The notes under the pieces: generated by a model
What the model saw: the letters and a program-made list of their open reading frames with translations, nothing else
What the model was told of the DNA's origin: nothing
The model's database searches: none
Origin: Blastococcus haudaquaticus
Lineage (GTDB): Bacteria > Actinomycetota > Actinomycetes > Mycobacteriales > Geodermatophilaceae
Assembly (NCBI RefSeq): GCF_900230285.1
Contig: NZ_OCNK01000005.1
Coordinates: 186,001-250,000 of the forward strand
DNA: 64,000 bases
Direction: 5' to 3'
Position numbers and translations under genes: made by a program
Shown: positions 18,478-27,834 of the stretch, piece by piece
Layout of the letters: every line of letters begins with the position of its first letter
How positions within the stretch are numbered: position 1 is the first letter of the stretch

Positions 18478-19779
18478 TCAGCGGTGGCCGCCGCGCGGCC
18501 GCTGCAGGGCGAAGACGGAGATGGAGCCGTCGTCCTCGTTGCTGGCGAGGAACAGGCCCTGCGCCGGCAGCGCCAGCAGTCCTTCCGGAGCGTCCCCGGT
18601 GGGCAGCACCTGCCGCAGCTCGGGGCGGGTCTCCCGGTCGATGTCGTAGACGACGACGGCGTCCCCGCGCTCGGCACCGATGAAGGCGTACGTGTCGCCG
18701 CCGAACCGGGCGACCTCCGCCCCCTCGAACTCCGCACCCTTGTCGTCACTGCGACCGTCCGGGTAGGCGCCGGCGGCGGCGAGCGCCTGCTCGGCGGACC
18801 CTCCCGCGGTGAACAGCACCGCGCCGTCGGGGCGGAACACCGTCCACCCGCGGCCACCACTCGGCTCTGCGGCGAGATCGCCCTCGTCGGCGGTGATCAG
18901 GTTGCCGCCGGGAGTCCACTGGACGGCGTCGGGCTCACGCGGGGCGACGAGGGCGTCGTCGAACGCGACCACGTCGTCGTCCACGATGTCGGCGTCGGTG
19001 CGGCTGACCGTGCCGGCGGAGAAGGAGTGCACCACCCGCCGCTTCGCCAGGTCCACCAGCGCCACTGCGTTGTTCTCCTGCAAGGTGACCGCCGCGACGT
19101 TGCGCCGGTCGACGTCCACGAACTCCGGCTCGGGGTCCGTGGGATAGGCCATGCCGGGCAGGTTCGTCAGCGCGACGCGCGACTCGGTCCACGCCCGGAC
19201 CTGTCCGCGCAGCTCCACCACGGAGAGGTAGCCCGCGGGCGGCTGGGGCAGCCCGCCCTCGATCCCGCCCACCACGAGCTCCTCGTCCCGCTGGTTCTCG
19301 ATGGCGAGCGCGGCGTACCGGCCGTCCGGCGAGAGGGCGACGGAGTCCGGCTGCCCGCCGAGGTCGATCGTCCGGACGATCTGCCTGCTGCGCAGCTCGA
19401 CGACCGCGAGCACACCCGACGGGGCGGTCAGGTCCGTGGTGGTGTCGACGCCCACGAGCGCGTAGCGGCCGTCCTTGGTGACCGTCACCGATGTCGGCGA
19501 GCCCCCGACGGCGATGACGCCGAGCTGGCGCGGACGGTCGGGGCGCGAGATGTCTACCAGTCCGACCTGGCGCAGCGCCGAGTCGGTGTAGAGCACCGTT
19601 CGGCCGTCCGGCGTCGCCGCGAGAATCTCCGCGACCTCGCCGGCGACGTCGAAGGTCGCGATCGACGCGAAGGAGCTGGGCCGGTCCCGGTCATCGTGAG
19701 CCGCGGCGGGGCCGGCAGCGCCGACGAGGAGGGCCGCGGCGAGGACGCCGGCGACGGGAAGGACGGGACGACGGAGCAC
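18478..19779 (-). CDS. Secreted beta-propeller protein (choice-of-anchor/YVTN-like)
   Basis: A 433-residue protein with a Sec signal peptide (MLRRPVLPVAGVLAAALLVGAAGPAAAHDD, cleavage after AHA-type site near residue 27). The mature part carries repeated blades: TPDGRTVLYTDSALRQVGLVDIS, TKDGRYALVGVD, SPDGRYAALAIENQ, and PDAVQWTPGGNLITADEGD. The last resembles alkaline-phosphatase/esterase-like secreted propellers, but no catalytic residues are evident. Exported binding or scaffold protein is the safest reading. It follows the molybdenum hydroxylase operon by 117 bases on the same strand; a functional link is not shown. Confidence 0.75.
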   Translation of the reverse strand: MLRRPVLPVAGVLAAALLVGAAGPAAAHDDRDRPSSFASIATFDVAGEVAEILAATPDGRTVLYTDSALRQVGLVDISRPDRPRQLGVIAVGGSPTSVTVTKDGRYALVGVDTTTDLTAPSGVLAVVELRSRQIVRTIDLGGQPDSVALSPDGRYAALAIENQRDEELVVGGIEGGLPQPPAGYLSVVELRGQVRAWTESRVALTNLPGMAYPTDPEPEFVDVDRRNVAAVTLQENNAVALVDLAKRRVVHSFSAGTVSRTDADIVDDDVVAFDDALVAPREPDAVQWTPGGNLITADEGDLAAEPSGGRGWTVFRPDGAVLFTAGGSAEQALAAAGAYPDGRSDDKGAEFEGAEVARFGGDTYAFIGAERGDAVVVYDIDRETRPELRQVLPTGDAPEGLLALPAQGLFLASNEDDGSISVFALQRPRGGHR

Positions 19780-19896
19780 AGGTCACCTCAGGGTGGGAGC
19801 GGATCGTGGCGCGCTCACCCTGGTGCGGTCCGCCGACCTCCCGACGGCGCGCAGGAGAACAACCGGGGTCCCGGCGGTGATCTCCAGGTTGCGCGG

Positions 19897-22233
19897 TCAG
19901 GTGCCGGTGATGTGCTCCGGACGGATCGGCACCCGGCGCAGGGGCCTGCCGCACGCGGCCCGGACGGCGGCGGCGACGGCGGGACCCGACGAGATCGTCG
20001 GCGGCTCCCCCACCCCCCGGACGCCGTACGGCGCGTGCGGATCGGCGTACTCCAGCACCTTCACCTGCATGGGCGGCATGTCGAGGATCGTCGGGATGAG
20101 GTAGTCGGTGAACGACGGGTTCCGCACGTGCCCGTCGGTCACCACGATCTCCTCCATCAGCGCCAGGCCCATGCCCTGCGCCGACCCGCCGTGGATCTGG
20201 CCGACGACGGCGTCGGGGTTGATCGCCTTGCCGACGTCCTGCGCGGTGTCCAGCGCGACCACCTTCACCAGGCCGAGCTCGACGTCGACGTCGACGACGG
20301 CACGGTGCGCGGAGAAGGCGAACTGCACGTGGGCGTCACCCTGCCCGGTCTCCGGGTCGATCGCGTGGGTGGGCCGGTGGCGGTACTCCCTCGTCTCCTC
20401 GACCGCGTCCTCGCCGAGCACCTCCGCCAGTCCGGTCAGCACCTCGCCCGAGGCGCCGACGATCTTCTCGCCGTCCAGTCGCAGCTGGGACACCTCGCGG
20501 CCGAGCGACGCGGCAGCCCGCGCCAGGACGACGTCCCGCACCGCGACGCAGGCCGCCTGCACCGCTCCCCCGGTGACGTAGGTCTGCCGTGACGCCGACG
20601 TCGACCCCCCGGAGCCGACGGCGGTGTTCTTCGGATGGACGACGACCCGCTCGACGCCGAGCTCGGTGCGGCAGATCTGCTGCTCGACGGTGATCAGGCC
20701 CTGCCCCACCTCGGCGGCCGCGGTGTGCACGGTGGCCACCGCCTCGCCACCGGTCATCTCCAACCGGACGCGCGCCGTCGAGTAGTCGTCGAAGCCCTCG
20801 GAGAACCCGATGTTCTTGTAGGTCACCGCGTAGCCGACCCCCCGGACCACGCCCTCGCCGTGCGTGGTGTTCCCGACCGAGCCGGGCAGCGCCCGTAGGT
20901 CGGCGTCCGCGTCCCGCTGTGGCGGCAGCGGCAGGTCGGCCACGATCTGCAGCAGCTCCGCCACCGGCGCCGCCGAGTCGATGAGCTGCCCGGTGATGTT
21001 GCGGTCGCCCTCGCGCATGCCGTTGCGCTGCCGGACGGTCACCGGATCGAGGCCGACGGCGTCGGCTAGTTCGTCCATGAGCGCCTCGTGGGCGAACGCC
21101 GCCTGCACGCAGCCGAAGCCGCGCATGGCGCCGCAGGGCGGGTTGTTCGTGAACACCCCGTAGGCGTCGACCGCGACGTTCGGGATCCGGTAGGGGCCCA
21201 GGCCGAGCGTGCCGGCGTTGCCCACGACGGCGGCGGTGGACGACGCGTAGGCGCCGCCGTCCAGGAGGACCCTCGCCCGCGCGTACACCAGCGTGCCGTC
21301 GCGCTCGGCGCCGAACTCGTAGGTGAGCCAGGCCGGGTGCCGGTGCACGTGCCCGAAGAAGGACTCCTCGCGGCTGTAGCTCATCTTCACCGGCTTCCCG
21401 GTGCGCAGGGCCAGCAGCGAGGCGTGCACGTGGACCGAGAGGTCCTCCCGCCCGCCGAACGCGCCCCCGACCCCGGCGAGGTGCAGCCGCACCTTCTCCG
21501 GCGGCATCCCGAGGGCCAGGCACATCTGCCGCTGGTCGACGTGCAGCCACTGGGTGGCCACGTAGAGATCGACGCCGCCGTCCTCGGCCGGTACCGCGAG
21601 CCCCGACTCCGGGCCCAGGAAGGCCTGGTCCTGCATGCCGACCTCGACGTCGAGGGAGACGACCACCGGCGCGGTCACCGACTGGTCGCCCCGACGCAGC
21701 TGCAGGTGCCGGACCAGGTTGCCGGGGCGGTGCACGGCCGGGGCGTCGTCGTCCATGGCGTGCCGCGGGTCGGTGACGGCGGGCAGCACCTCGTACTCGA
21801 CCCGGATCCGCGCGGCCGCCCGACGGGCGGTCTCCGGGTGGTCGGCCGCCACGAGCGCGACAGGTTCCCCCTCGTACCGGACGAACTCCACGGCCAGCAC
21901 CGGCTGGTCGGCGTGCTCGAGCCCGAAGGCGTTCTCGCCGGGGACGTCATCGGCGGTGAGCACCGCGGTGACGCCCGGGACCGTCAGCGCCTCCGTGATG
22001 TCGATGCCGCGGATGCGGGCGTGCGGGTGCGGACTGCGCAGCGTCACCCCCCAGACCATGTCGTCGTGCCAGAGGTCGCTGGCGTACGCGAACTCGCCGG
22101 TGACCTTGAGCGTCCCGTCAGGGCGGAGCGGGCTGTCGCCGATCCGCCCCGGCGTGGTGGTCGCCGTCGTCGCGGGACGGGTGCCGGCGTCGGTGCTCAC
22201 GGAGGGGCCGGAGTGGCCACTTCGGCCCCTCAT
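19897..22233 (-). CDS. Xanthine dehydrogenase-family molybdopterin-binding subunit
   Basis: The large catalytic subunit of a molybdenum hydroxylase (778 residues). Motifs include GVTAVLTADDVPG, GEPVALVAADHPETARRAA, MQDQAFLGPESGLA, GVGGAFGGREDLSVH, CGAMRGFGCVQAAFAHE and the late VGEPPTISSGPAVAAAVRAA with the proton-abstracting glutamate of the family. The substrate may be a purine or another N-heterocycle. The ATG at 22233 overlaps the stop of the iron-sulfur subunit (ATGA), supporting this start over a GTG at 22200. It is the third gene of a FAD, 2Fe-2S, Mo-cofactor operon. Confidence 0.92.
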   Translation of the reverse strand: MRGRSGHSGPSVSTDAGTRPATTATTTPGRIGDSPLRPDGTLKVTGEFAYASDLWHDDMVWGVTLRSPHPHARIRGIDITEALTVPGVTAVLTADDVPGENAFGLEHADQPVLAVEFVRYEGEPVALVAADHPETARRAAARIRVEYEVLPAVTDPRHAMDDDAPAVHRPGNLVRHLQLRRGDQSVTAPVVVSLDVEVGMQDQAFLGPESGLAVPAEDGGVDLYVATQWLHVDQRQMCLALGMPPEKVRLHLAGVGGAFGGREDLSVHVHASLLALRTGKPVKMSYSREESFFGHVHRHPAWLTYEFGAERDGTLVYARARVLLDGGAYASSTAAVVGNAGTLGLGPYRIPNVAVDAYGVFTNNPPCGAMRGFGCVQAAFAHEALMDELADAVGLDPVTVRQRNGMREGDRNITGQLIDSAAPVAELLQIVADLPLPPQRDADADLRALPGSVGNTTHGEGVVRGVGYAVTYKNIGFSEGFDDYSTARVRLEMTGGEAVATVHTAAAEVGQGLITVEQQICRTELGVERVVVHPKNTAVGSGGSTSASRQTYVTGGAVQAACVAVRDVVLARAAASLGREVSQLRLDGEKIVGASGEVLTGLAEVLGEDAVEETREYRHRPTHAIDPETGQGDAHVQFAFSAHRAVVDVDVELGLVKVVALDTAQDVGKAINPDAVVGQIHGGSAQGMGLALMEEIVVTDGHVRNPSFTDYLIPTILDMPPMQVKVLEYADPHAPYGVRGVGEPPTISSGPAVAAAVRAACGRPLRRVPIRPEHITGT

Positions 22234-22700
22234 GGCCGGGCCTGCCGGGCAGCGGCCAGGCGGACCGCGTCGAGGATCTTCTCGTAGCCGGTGCAGCGGC
22301 AGAGGTTGCCGGCCAGCGCCTCCCGGATCTCCAGGTCGGACGGGTCGGGCACCCGTTCCAGAAGGTCGTGGGCGGCGACGAGGAGACCCGGCGTGCAGAA
22401 CCCGCACTGGACGGCGCCCGCCTCGACGAACGCCTCCTGCACCGGGTGCAGCTCCCCCTCGGTGGCCAGCCCCTCGACCGTGGTCACCTCCCGGCCGATC
22501 GCCTGCCCGGCCGCGACCAGGCAGGCGCAGACCGGCTCCCCGTCGAGGTAGACCGTGCAGGACCCGCACTCCCCCTGCTCGCAGGCGTTCTTCGACCCGG
22601 GCAGGCCCATCCGCTCGCGCAGCACGTAGAGCAGGCTCTCGCCCGCCCACACATCGTCGACCTCGTGCTCGGTCCCGTTCACGGTGGTGGTGATGCGCAT
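22230..22700 (-). CDS. Molybdenum hydroxylase (2Fe-2S) subunit
   Basis: A 156-residue subunit with both expected clusters: the plant-ferredoxin type near residues 40-62 (CEQGECGSCTVYLDGEPVCAC) and the alpha-helical type (VQCGFCTPGLLVAAHDLL, then AGNLCRCTGYEKI). It passes electrons from the Mo site to FAD. It starts 2 bases after the FAD-subunit stop and overlaps the Mo subunit by 4 bases. Confidence 0.95.
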   Translation of the reverse strand: MRITTTVNGTEHEVDDVWAGESLLYVLRERMGLPGSKNACEQGECGSCTVYLDGEPVCACLVAAGQAIGREVTTVEGLATEGELHPVQEAFVEAGAVQCGFCTPGLLVAAHDLLERVPDPSDLEIREALAGNLCRCTGYEKILDAVRLAAARQARP

Positions 22701-22702
22701 GC

Positions 22703-23626
22703 TCAGGCCGCCTTCCGCAGGTCCTGCTGGTACTCGGCCCAGGCCCAGGTCACCGAGCGCCGCGCCATCACCGCGAGGGAGTGCCGCCGGTAGGCAGCGC
22801 TCCCCCGGACGTCGTCGATGGGGGACGCCGCGGCGGCCACCCGCTCGCCGAAAGCGCGGGCCAGGCCGTCCGGCAGGTCGCCCCGGGACTCCCAGAGGCC
22901 GGCGGACTCCAGTTCGCCGGCCAGGAACTCCTCAGCCTCCGGCGCCCGGCGCGGCGTGGGTGCGGCCGAGCCGATCCCGGTGCCGACCGCCCGACGGTCG
23001 GGGTGCAGCGCGCAGGCGAACGCCGACACCGCGATGACCATCGCGTTGCGCGTCCCCACCTTGCAGAACTGCTGCGGCCCCACCGCCTCCGGCACCAGCA
23101 CCGCCGCGATCAGCTCGTCCGGCTCCAGCGCGTTGCGCTTCACCCCGGTGAAGAACTCCGCCGCCGGGATCCGGCGCACGCCCCGGGCGGCCGACTCGAC
23201 CTCGACCACGGCACCGGCCGCCAGCAGCGGCGGGTGGGCGTCGCCCGCCGGTGACGCCGACCCGAGGTTGCCGCCGACGGTGCCCCGGATCCGGATCTGC
23301 GGGGACCCGACCGTGCGGGCGGCCATCGCCAGCCCGGGCAGCCGGGCGCCCAGGTCGTCGATGATCCGGGAGTACGGCACGCCGGCACCCAGCCGGACCG
23401 TGCTGCCACCCACCCCACCGGTGGCACCCACCCCACCGGTGCCGTCCTCGACCGTCCACTCCCGGAGCTCCGGCACCCGCCCCAGATCCAGCAGCGCGCC
23501 GGGACGCCTGCGGTCGAAGTTCAGGTCCACCATGACGTCGGTACCGCCGGCGATCGGGACGGCGTCCGACCGCTCGGCCCGTACGGCGAGGGCGTCGGCC
23601 CACGACGTCGGTTGCAGGAAGTCCAT
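22703..23626 (-). CDS. Molybdenum hydroxylase FAD-binding subunit
   Basis: A 307-residue FAD-binding subunit, first gene of the operon. It shows the PIAGGTDVMVDL FAD-loop and the second motif SPQIRIRGTVGGNLGSASPAGD. GGAGG precedes the ATG. Near residues 60-75 a Gly/Thr-rich insertion (GTGGVGATGGVGG) is built from a short near-perfect DNA duplication, so length variation is likely there. Confidence 0.93.
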   Translation of the reverse strand: MDFLQPTSWADALAVRAERSDAVPIAGGTDVMVDLNFDRRRPGALLDLGRVPELREWTVEDGTGGVGATGGVGGSTVRLGAGVPYSRIIDDLGARLPGLAMAARTVGSPQIRIRGTVGGNLGSASPAGDAHPPLLAAGAVVEVESAARGVRRIPAAEFFTGVKRNALEPDELIAAVLVPEAVGPQQFCKVGTRNAMVIAVSAFACALHPDRRAVGTGIGSAAPTPRRAPEAEEFLAGELESAGLWESRGDLPDGLARAFGERVAAAASPIDDVRGSAAYRRHSLAVMARRSVTWAWAEYQQDLRKAA

Positions 23627-23855
23627 CGATCCTCCTCGCCGCGCACCGGCAGTCTTCCTGGAGACAACCGCGCCGGACCGGGCGTGGCAAGGGCGCCGCG
23701 ACCTCTGTTACCCGACTGCCGGTCAACCTGCCCCGCGTATGTGACGCCGTTGTTTCCGCTGGATCGACAGGCGACGGCCGGTCCGTGCGCCGAGGGCGGC
23801 CTACCCGTCCGGGGGCACTTCCCGCGCGGCGGACGGGCCCCCGTGTCCGGACGCC

Positions 23856-23861
23856 TACGAT
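23856..23861 (+). promoter_or_regulatory. Putative -10 hexamer (TACGAT) feeding a leaderless mini-ORF
   Basis: TACGAT fits TANNNT and is followed by exactly 7 bases and GTG at 23869, the start of a 7-codon ORF that overlaps the next gene. I see little else in the 262-base gap upstream. Confidence 0.55.
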
Positions 23862-23868
23862 CTCGCCC

Positions 23869-23892
23869 GTGCGTCAGGAGAGGATCGCGTGA
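23869..23892 (+). CDS. Leaderless 7-residue upstream ORF (MRQERIA)
   Basis: GTG at 23869 lies 7 bases after TACGAT, so the mRNA should begin at or next to this codon. The ORF runs seven codons and its TGA (23890-23892) overlaps the GTG start of the membrane protein gene in a GTGA. Its codons contain the AGGAGAGG ribosome site of that gene (23876-23883). Translation of one should therefore couple to the other. No particular amino acid is enriched, so classical attenuation is not suggested. Confidence 0.45.
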   Translation: MRQERIA

Positions 23893-25763
23893 CCGAGGTC
23901 GTGGAGGCGCCCACGGCGCCGCACGTGGTCGCCGAGACGCAGGGGTCGACGAGGTCCCCCGAGCCGCGTCCCCGGCGCCGGCTGTCGCCGTCGCACCGGG
24001 TCCAGCTGGCCGCAGCGGTCCTGATCGTGGGGCAACTGCTGGTGCGCGGCTGGATCGCTCTCGCAGGCGCGCTTTCGCAGGACGACCTCGTCGTCGCCGG
24101 CCGCTCGGCCCGGCTGCCGCTCTTCTCGGCGGAGTTCCTCTTCCCTGACGCCGACCGCTTCGCCCCGCTGGCCGACCTGCTCACCGCCGCGCTCACCCGG
24201 ATGGCTCCCCTCGAGTACTGGCCGATGGCTGCGGCCCTCGTCGTCCTGCAGGCGCTGGCCTTGCTCGCCGTGCTCCGCCTGCTGCGGTTGCTCCTGGGCG
24301 ACCGCCCGGTCCTCCTGCTCCCCCTCGCGCTCTACCTGTTCTCGCCCCTGTCCCTCGCCGCGTTCGACAACTGGTCCGCCGCGGTGACCGCGGTGCCGTT
24401 CCAGGCCGGCCTGGCCTGGGTCTGCGGCGACGCCCTCGCCCTGCACCGCACCGGGCGGCGGATCCGGTACGCCGTGTCGGGCACCCTCGCCTTCGGCATC
24501 GCGCTCTCCTTCGGTGAGCAGGCCGTGGTGATCCCGGCGGTCGCGGCGATCCCGGTGGTCGCGTTCACCGTCCTCGCCGTCGTCCTCCGCCAGTCCGGCG
24601 AGACGACACCCGTCCTGGCGACCGCCCGCCGGGGGCTGTGGCTGTGGATCGGCCTGGCAGCGACGTCCGCCGCGCTGGTGTGGCGGTCCGGCTCCGCGGT
24701 GCTGCCGCGCACCGTCCCGGACGACCAGTCCGGGACACTGGCCACCGCGGTCGACGCCGTGGGCACGACCCTCACCGACGGCATCCTGCCCGCGCTCCTG
24801 GGCGGGCCGCTGTTCTGGCGCGACTTCGGGACCTGGGCCGATCCGCCGACCGCGCTCGTCGCGGCCGCCGTGGTCGTCGTCGCCGTCGCGGGCTGGCTGG
24901 CGCGGCGGCGGGAGGGAGGCGGCCTGGTCTGGCTGCTGCTCGCCGGCTACATCCTCCTCAGCGTGCTGGTGCTCGTCGTCGGCCGGCTCACCAGCGGCGC
25001 GACGGCCGAGTTCGCGCTCGACCTGCGTTCCTTCGCCGACATCGCGCTCGTGACCGCGATCGCGGTCGCGCTCCTGGTTCGCGCACCGGTGCGGGACGGG
25101 ACCCGGACGGGGTTCCTCGACCGCACCGAACGCCGGGACGCCGCGGTCCTGCTGACGATCTTCTTCGTCGGGCTCAGCCTGTGGTCGACGGCGAGCTACG
25201 ACCAGACCCGGAACACCCAGCCGGCACGCGACTACCTGGCCACCGCGCAGCGCAGCCTGCTGACCGCCGAGGCACCCGTCCTCGACCACGCCGTCGCGAG
25301 CTCCGTCGTCTGGGGGCTGTCCGCTCCCTACAACCGGGTCTCGTGGGTCTTCGCCCCGGCGGGCGTCCGGACGTCGGCCAGCACGGACGACCCGAAGGTG
25401 CTGGGCGCGGGTGGCCACCTCGTCGACGCCCGGGTGGCCGGCGGATACGCGTCAGTGCCGGGCCCCGAGCCCGCGTGCGGTCACCGTGTCCGCCCCCTCG
25501 GGACGACGGACGTCCCCCTGGCCGATCCGGCCGGGGAGGCCGACTGGACGGTCCAGCTGAACTACCTCGCCGGCAGCGACGGCTGGATCCTCGTCTCGCT
25601 CGGGAGCGGGGAGGGAGAGGTGGCCCCGGTGCGCAAGGGCGTCAACGCCGTCTACCTGTCGCTGCGCGGGGAGGGCGACCGGCTGCGCGTCAGCGGTGAG
25701 ACGCCGGGCATGGCGCTGTGCATCGACCGTGCGATGGTCGGCGTCCTCGAGGCCGCGGACTGA
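23889..25763 (+). CDS. Polytopic membrane protein, GT-C-like topology
   Basis: A 624-residue protein with a short cytoplasmic N-terminus, about 10-12 membrane helices to residue 430 and a globular extracellular C-terminal domain of about 190 residues. The first outer loop (AGALSQDDLVVAGRSARLPLF) carries a DD pair placed as in GT-C glycosyltransferases, but I see no decisive catalytic motif. Plausible roles are cell-envelope glycan transfer or lipid-linked sugar handling. AGGAGAGG lies 5 bases before the GTG, inside an overlapping mini-ORF. It is convergent with the SDR gene. Confidence 0.7.
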   Translation: MTEVVEAPTAPHVVAETQGSTRSPEPRPRRRLSPSHRVQLAAAVLIVGQLLVRGWIALAGALSQDDLVVAGRSARLPLFSAEFLFPDADRFAPLADLLTAALTRMAPLEYWPMAAALVVLQALALLAVLRLLRLLLGDRPVLLLPLALYLFSPLSLAAFDNWSAAVTAVPFQAGLAWVCGDALALHRTGRRIRYAVSGTLAFGIALSFGEQAVVIPAVAAIPVVAFTVLAVVLRQSGETTPVLATARRGLWLWIGLAATSAALVWRSGSAVLPRTVPDDQSGTLATAVDAVGTTLTDGILPALLGGPLFWRDFGTWADPPTALVAAAVVVVAVAGWLARRREGGGLVWLLLAGYILLSVLVLVVGRLTSGATAEFALDLRSFADIALVTAIAVALLVRAPVRDGTRTGFLDRTERRDAAVLLTIFFVGLSLWSTASYDQTRNTQPARDYLATAQRSLLTAEAPVLDHAVASSVVWGLSAPYNRVSWVFAPAGVRTSASTDDPKVLGAGGHLVDARVAGGYASVPGPEPACGHRVRPLGTTDVPLADPAGEADWTVQLNYLAGSDGWILVSLGSGEGEVAPVRKGVNAVYLSLRGEGDRLRVSGETPGMALCIDRAMVGVLEAAD

Positions 25764-25793
25764 CCGGACCGACGGGGTGCGCGACCGGGACCC

Positions 25794-26639
25794 TCAGCGG
25801 GTGCGCCGCTCCACGGACCGGGCGGCCAGGCGACGGATCCCCCCGGACCGCGCCGAGAGGACCCGGTCCAGGGTCCGGCCGATCGGCGGCAGCTCCCCGA
25901 GGCGGGCCAGTCCGGCCCACCGCGGGACGGCGACCGTGCGGGAACCGCGGGCGTCGAGGCACCGGGCGATCTGCTCGCCGACCCGGTCGGGCGCGATGCC
26001 CCGGGAGAGCCGACCGGCGGCATCGGCGTCGGACTCGGGCGGGTGCCCGTGCCCGCGGGCCAGCCACTCGGTCTCGACGAAGAACGGGTTCACCGTGTGC
26101 ACCCGCACCCCGCGAGCGGTGACCTCGCGGCGCAGACCCTTGACGAACCCGTGCACCCCGGCCTTGGTGGCCGAGTAGACGGTCAGCGGGGGCACCTGCG
26201 ACCAGGCCGCCGCCGAGGACACCGCCACCACGTCGGCCCGGCCGTGCTCGCGCGCCGAGGTGAGCAGGTGCGGCAACGCGAGCCGGGTCAGTTCGATGAC
26301 GCCGGTGAGGTTGAGGGCCACGATCCCCTCGACCACCTCTCCGGGCATGTCCTCGAGCAGACCGGCCCAGCCCAGCCCCGCGTTGAGGACGATCCCGTCG
26401 AGGGACCTGTGCTCCGCGAGGACCCGCTCGAGCAACCGGGCCCGATCGGCGGCGTCCGCGACGTCGGCCACCACCGTGCTGACCCCGGGCAGGCTGCCGA
26501 CGGCCTCGTCCAGCCGGTCCCCGCCCCGGGCGCAGGTCACCACCCGGTAGCCCTCTCCGGCGAGCCGGGTGACCGTCGAGCGGCCGATACCGGCGCTGCC
26601 GCCGGTGACGAGGACGACGCGGTTCTCCGGAGCGGTCAT
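25794..26639 (-). CDS. Short-chain dehydrogenase/reductase
   Basis: A 281-residue classical SDR. The cofactor motif is [14 protein letters not shown], the NAG segment is [10 protein letters not shown], and the catalytic Ser, Tyr and Lys appear in AVSSAAAW and VYSATKAG. Substrate unknown; membership of the lipid/steroid-type SDRs with a C-terminal extension is likely. It stands alone, divergent from the haem-oxygenase-like gene across 62 bases. Confidence 0.9.
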   Translation of the reverse strand: MTAPENRVVLVTGGSAGIGRSTVTRLAGEGYRVVTCARGGDRLDEAVGSLPGVSTVVADVADAADRARLLERVLAEHRSLDGIVLNAGLGWAGLLEDMPGEVVEGIVALNLTGVIELTRLALPHLLTSAREHGRADVVAVSSAAAWSQVPPLTVYSATKAGVHGFVKGLRREVTARGVRVHTVNPFFVETEWLARGHGHPPESDADAAGRLSRGIAPDRVGEQIARCLDARGSRTVAVPRWAGLARLGELPPIGRTLDRVLSARSGGIRRLAARSVERRTR

Positions 26640-26701
26640 GGCTGCCTACTACCCACGGGCGACATCACATTCCCGAGGGCATCGAAGCCGGCTCACCGGG
26701 C

Positions 26702-27727
26702 ATGATCGGAACCATGCGCCTGCCCGAACCCCGTGGCCCGCTGAGCCAATCGCTCTGCCGCGACCTGCTCGACCGCACCTCGCCGTCCGCCACCACGACC
26801 GAGCAGGCCGACCGCGTCGCCGCGGGCGGCTCGGACGCCCTCACCGACGAAGACCTGCAGATCAGCCTGGCGATCCTGTACGAGCTGCACTACCGCGGCT
26901 TCGACGGCGTCTCCGAGGACTGGGAGTGGGACCCGGCGCTGCTCAGCGTCCGCGCCGGGCTCGAGCGTCGCCACCTGGCCGCGCTGCGCGAGCTGGTCGG
27001 CCCGATCCAGGTGGGCGAGGACGCCATCGACCGCCAGCTCACCGCGCTCATCGCCGCCGACGACGGACCGTCGCTGTCCTCGTTCATGGCCAAGCAGGGC
27101 ACCCTCGACCAGTGGCGGGAGTACCTCACGCTGCGGTCGGTCTACCACCTCAAGGAGGCCGACCCGCACACCTTCGCCATCCCCCGGCTGTCCGGACGGG
27201 CGAAGGCGGCGATGGTGGAGATCCAGGCCGACGAGTACGGCGGCGGCAGCGCCGCACGCATGCACAGCGAGCTCTTCGCCGGGCTCATGACCTCCCTCGA
27301 CCTCGATGCGGCCTACGGGGCGCTGTGGGACGACGCTCCGGCCGTCGCGTTCGCCTCGGTGAACACCATGTCCCTCTTCGGCCTGCACCGACGGTGGCGC
27401 GGAGCTGCGCTCGGCCACCTGACCGCCGTCGAGATGACCTCGTCCGAGCCGAGCCGGCGCTACTCGGCCGGCCTTCGCCGGCTCGGCTACGACGCACGGG
27501 TGACCGTCTTCTACGACGAGCACGTGGAGGCCGACGCCGTCCACGAGCAGATCGCCTCGGTGGACATGTGCGGCTCGCTCGTCGCCGAGGAGCCGGAGCT
27601 CGCCGTCGACGTCCTGTTCGGCGCCGCCTGCTCGCTCGCCATGGACGGGCTGGCGGCCACCCAGCTGCTGGGTGCCTGGGAGACCGGCCACTCGGCGCTG
27701 CGCGGACAGGGCCGGCTCGCCGCCTGA
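26702..27727 (+). CDS. Iron-containing redox enzyme family (haem-oxygenase-like) protein
   Basis: A 341-residue helical protein of the haem-oxygenase-like diiron/redox superfamily. Candidate metal ligands are in [47 protein letters not shown] and the late [13 protein letters not shown]. Several relatives are non-haem diiron N-oxygenases or desaturases; the reaction here is unknown. Two in-frame ATGs (26702 and 26714) compete, the second with CGGA 5-8 bases upstream. The next gene on this strand is a chemoreceptor with its own sigma-28-like promoter, so they are probably separate units. Confidence 0.78.
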   Translation: MIGTMRLPEPRGPLSQSLCRDLLDRTSPSATTTEQADRVAAGGSDALTDEDLQISLAILYELHYRGFDGVSEDWEWDPALLSVRAGLERRHLAALRELVGPIQVGEDAIDRQLTALIAADDGPSLSSFMAKQGTLDQWREYLTLRSVYHLKEADPHTFAIPRLSGRAKAAMVEIQADEYGGGSAARMHSELFAGLMTSLDLDAAYGALWDDAPAVAFASVNTMSLFGLHRRWRGAALGHLTAVEMTSSEPSRRYSAGLRRLGYDARVTVFYDEHVEADAVHEQIASVDMCGSLVAEEPELAVDVLFGAACSLAMDGLAATQLLGAWETGHSALRGQGRLAA

Positions 27728-27763
27728 TCCCCCGGAGCGCTCCCCAGACCTGTTGCGTACGAC

Positions 27764-27790
27764 TGAAGTCGGGCGCTCCGATGCCGAAGA
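27764..27790 (+). promoter_or_regulatory. Sigma-28 (FliA/WhiG-type) promoter of the chemoreceptor gene
   Basis: TGAAGTCG (27764-27771), exactly 11 bases, then GCCGAAGA (27783-27790) parallels the flagellar sigma consensus TAAAGTTT-n11-GCCGATAA, with matches at 5 of 8 and 6 of 8 positions including GCCGA. The gene downstream encodes a chemoreceptor, the typical class of target. Start of transcription would lie about 35-40 bases before its ATG. Confidence 0.6.
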
Positions 27791-27834
27791 CCCCTCAGGC
27801 GGGAATCGGCGGTCTCGGAACAGCAGGAGTGCAT

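Noticed and set aside
22198-22200. GTG as start of the molybdopterin subunit
   Set aside because: The ATG at 22233 overlaps the upstream stop by 4 bases, the pattern used in this operon and elsewhere in the window.
23400-23450. Short duplication in the FAD-subunit gene as a mobile or regulatory repeat
   Set aside because: It is in frame, encodes a Gly/Thr linker and shows no mobile-element features.
27728-27834. Possible cyclic di-GMP (GEMM) riboswitch before the chemoreceptor
   Set aside because: The conserved GEMM core is absent. The inverted repeat seen there is better explained around a sigma-28-type promoter.
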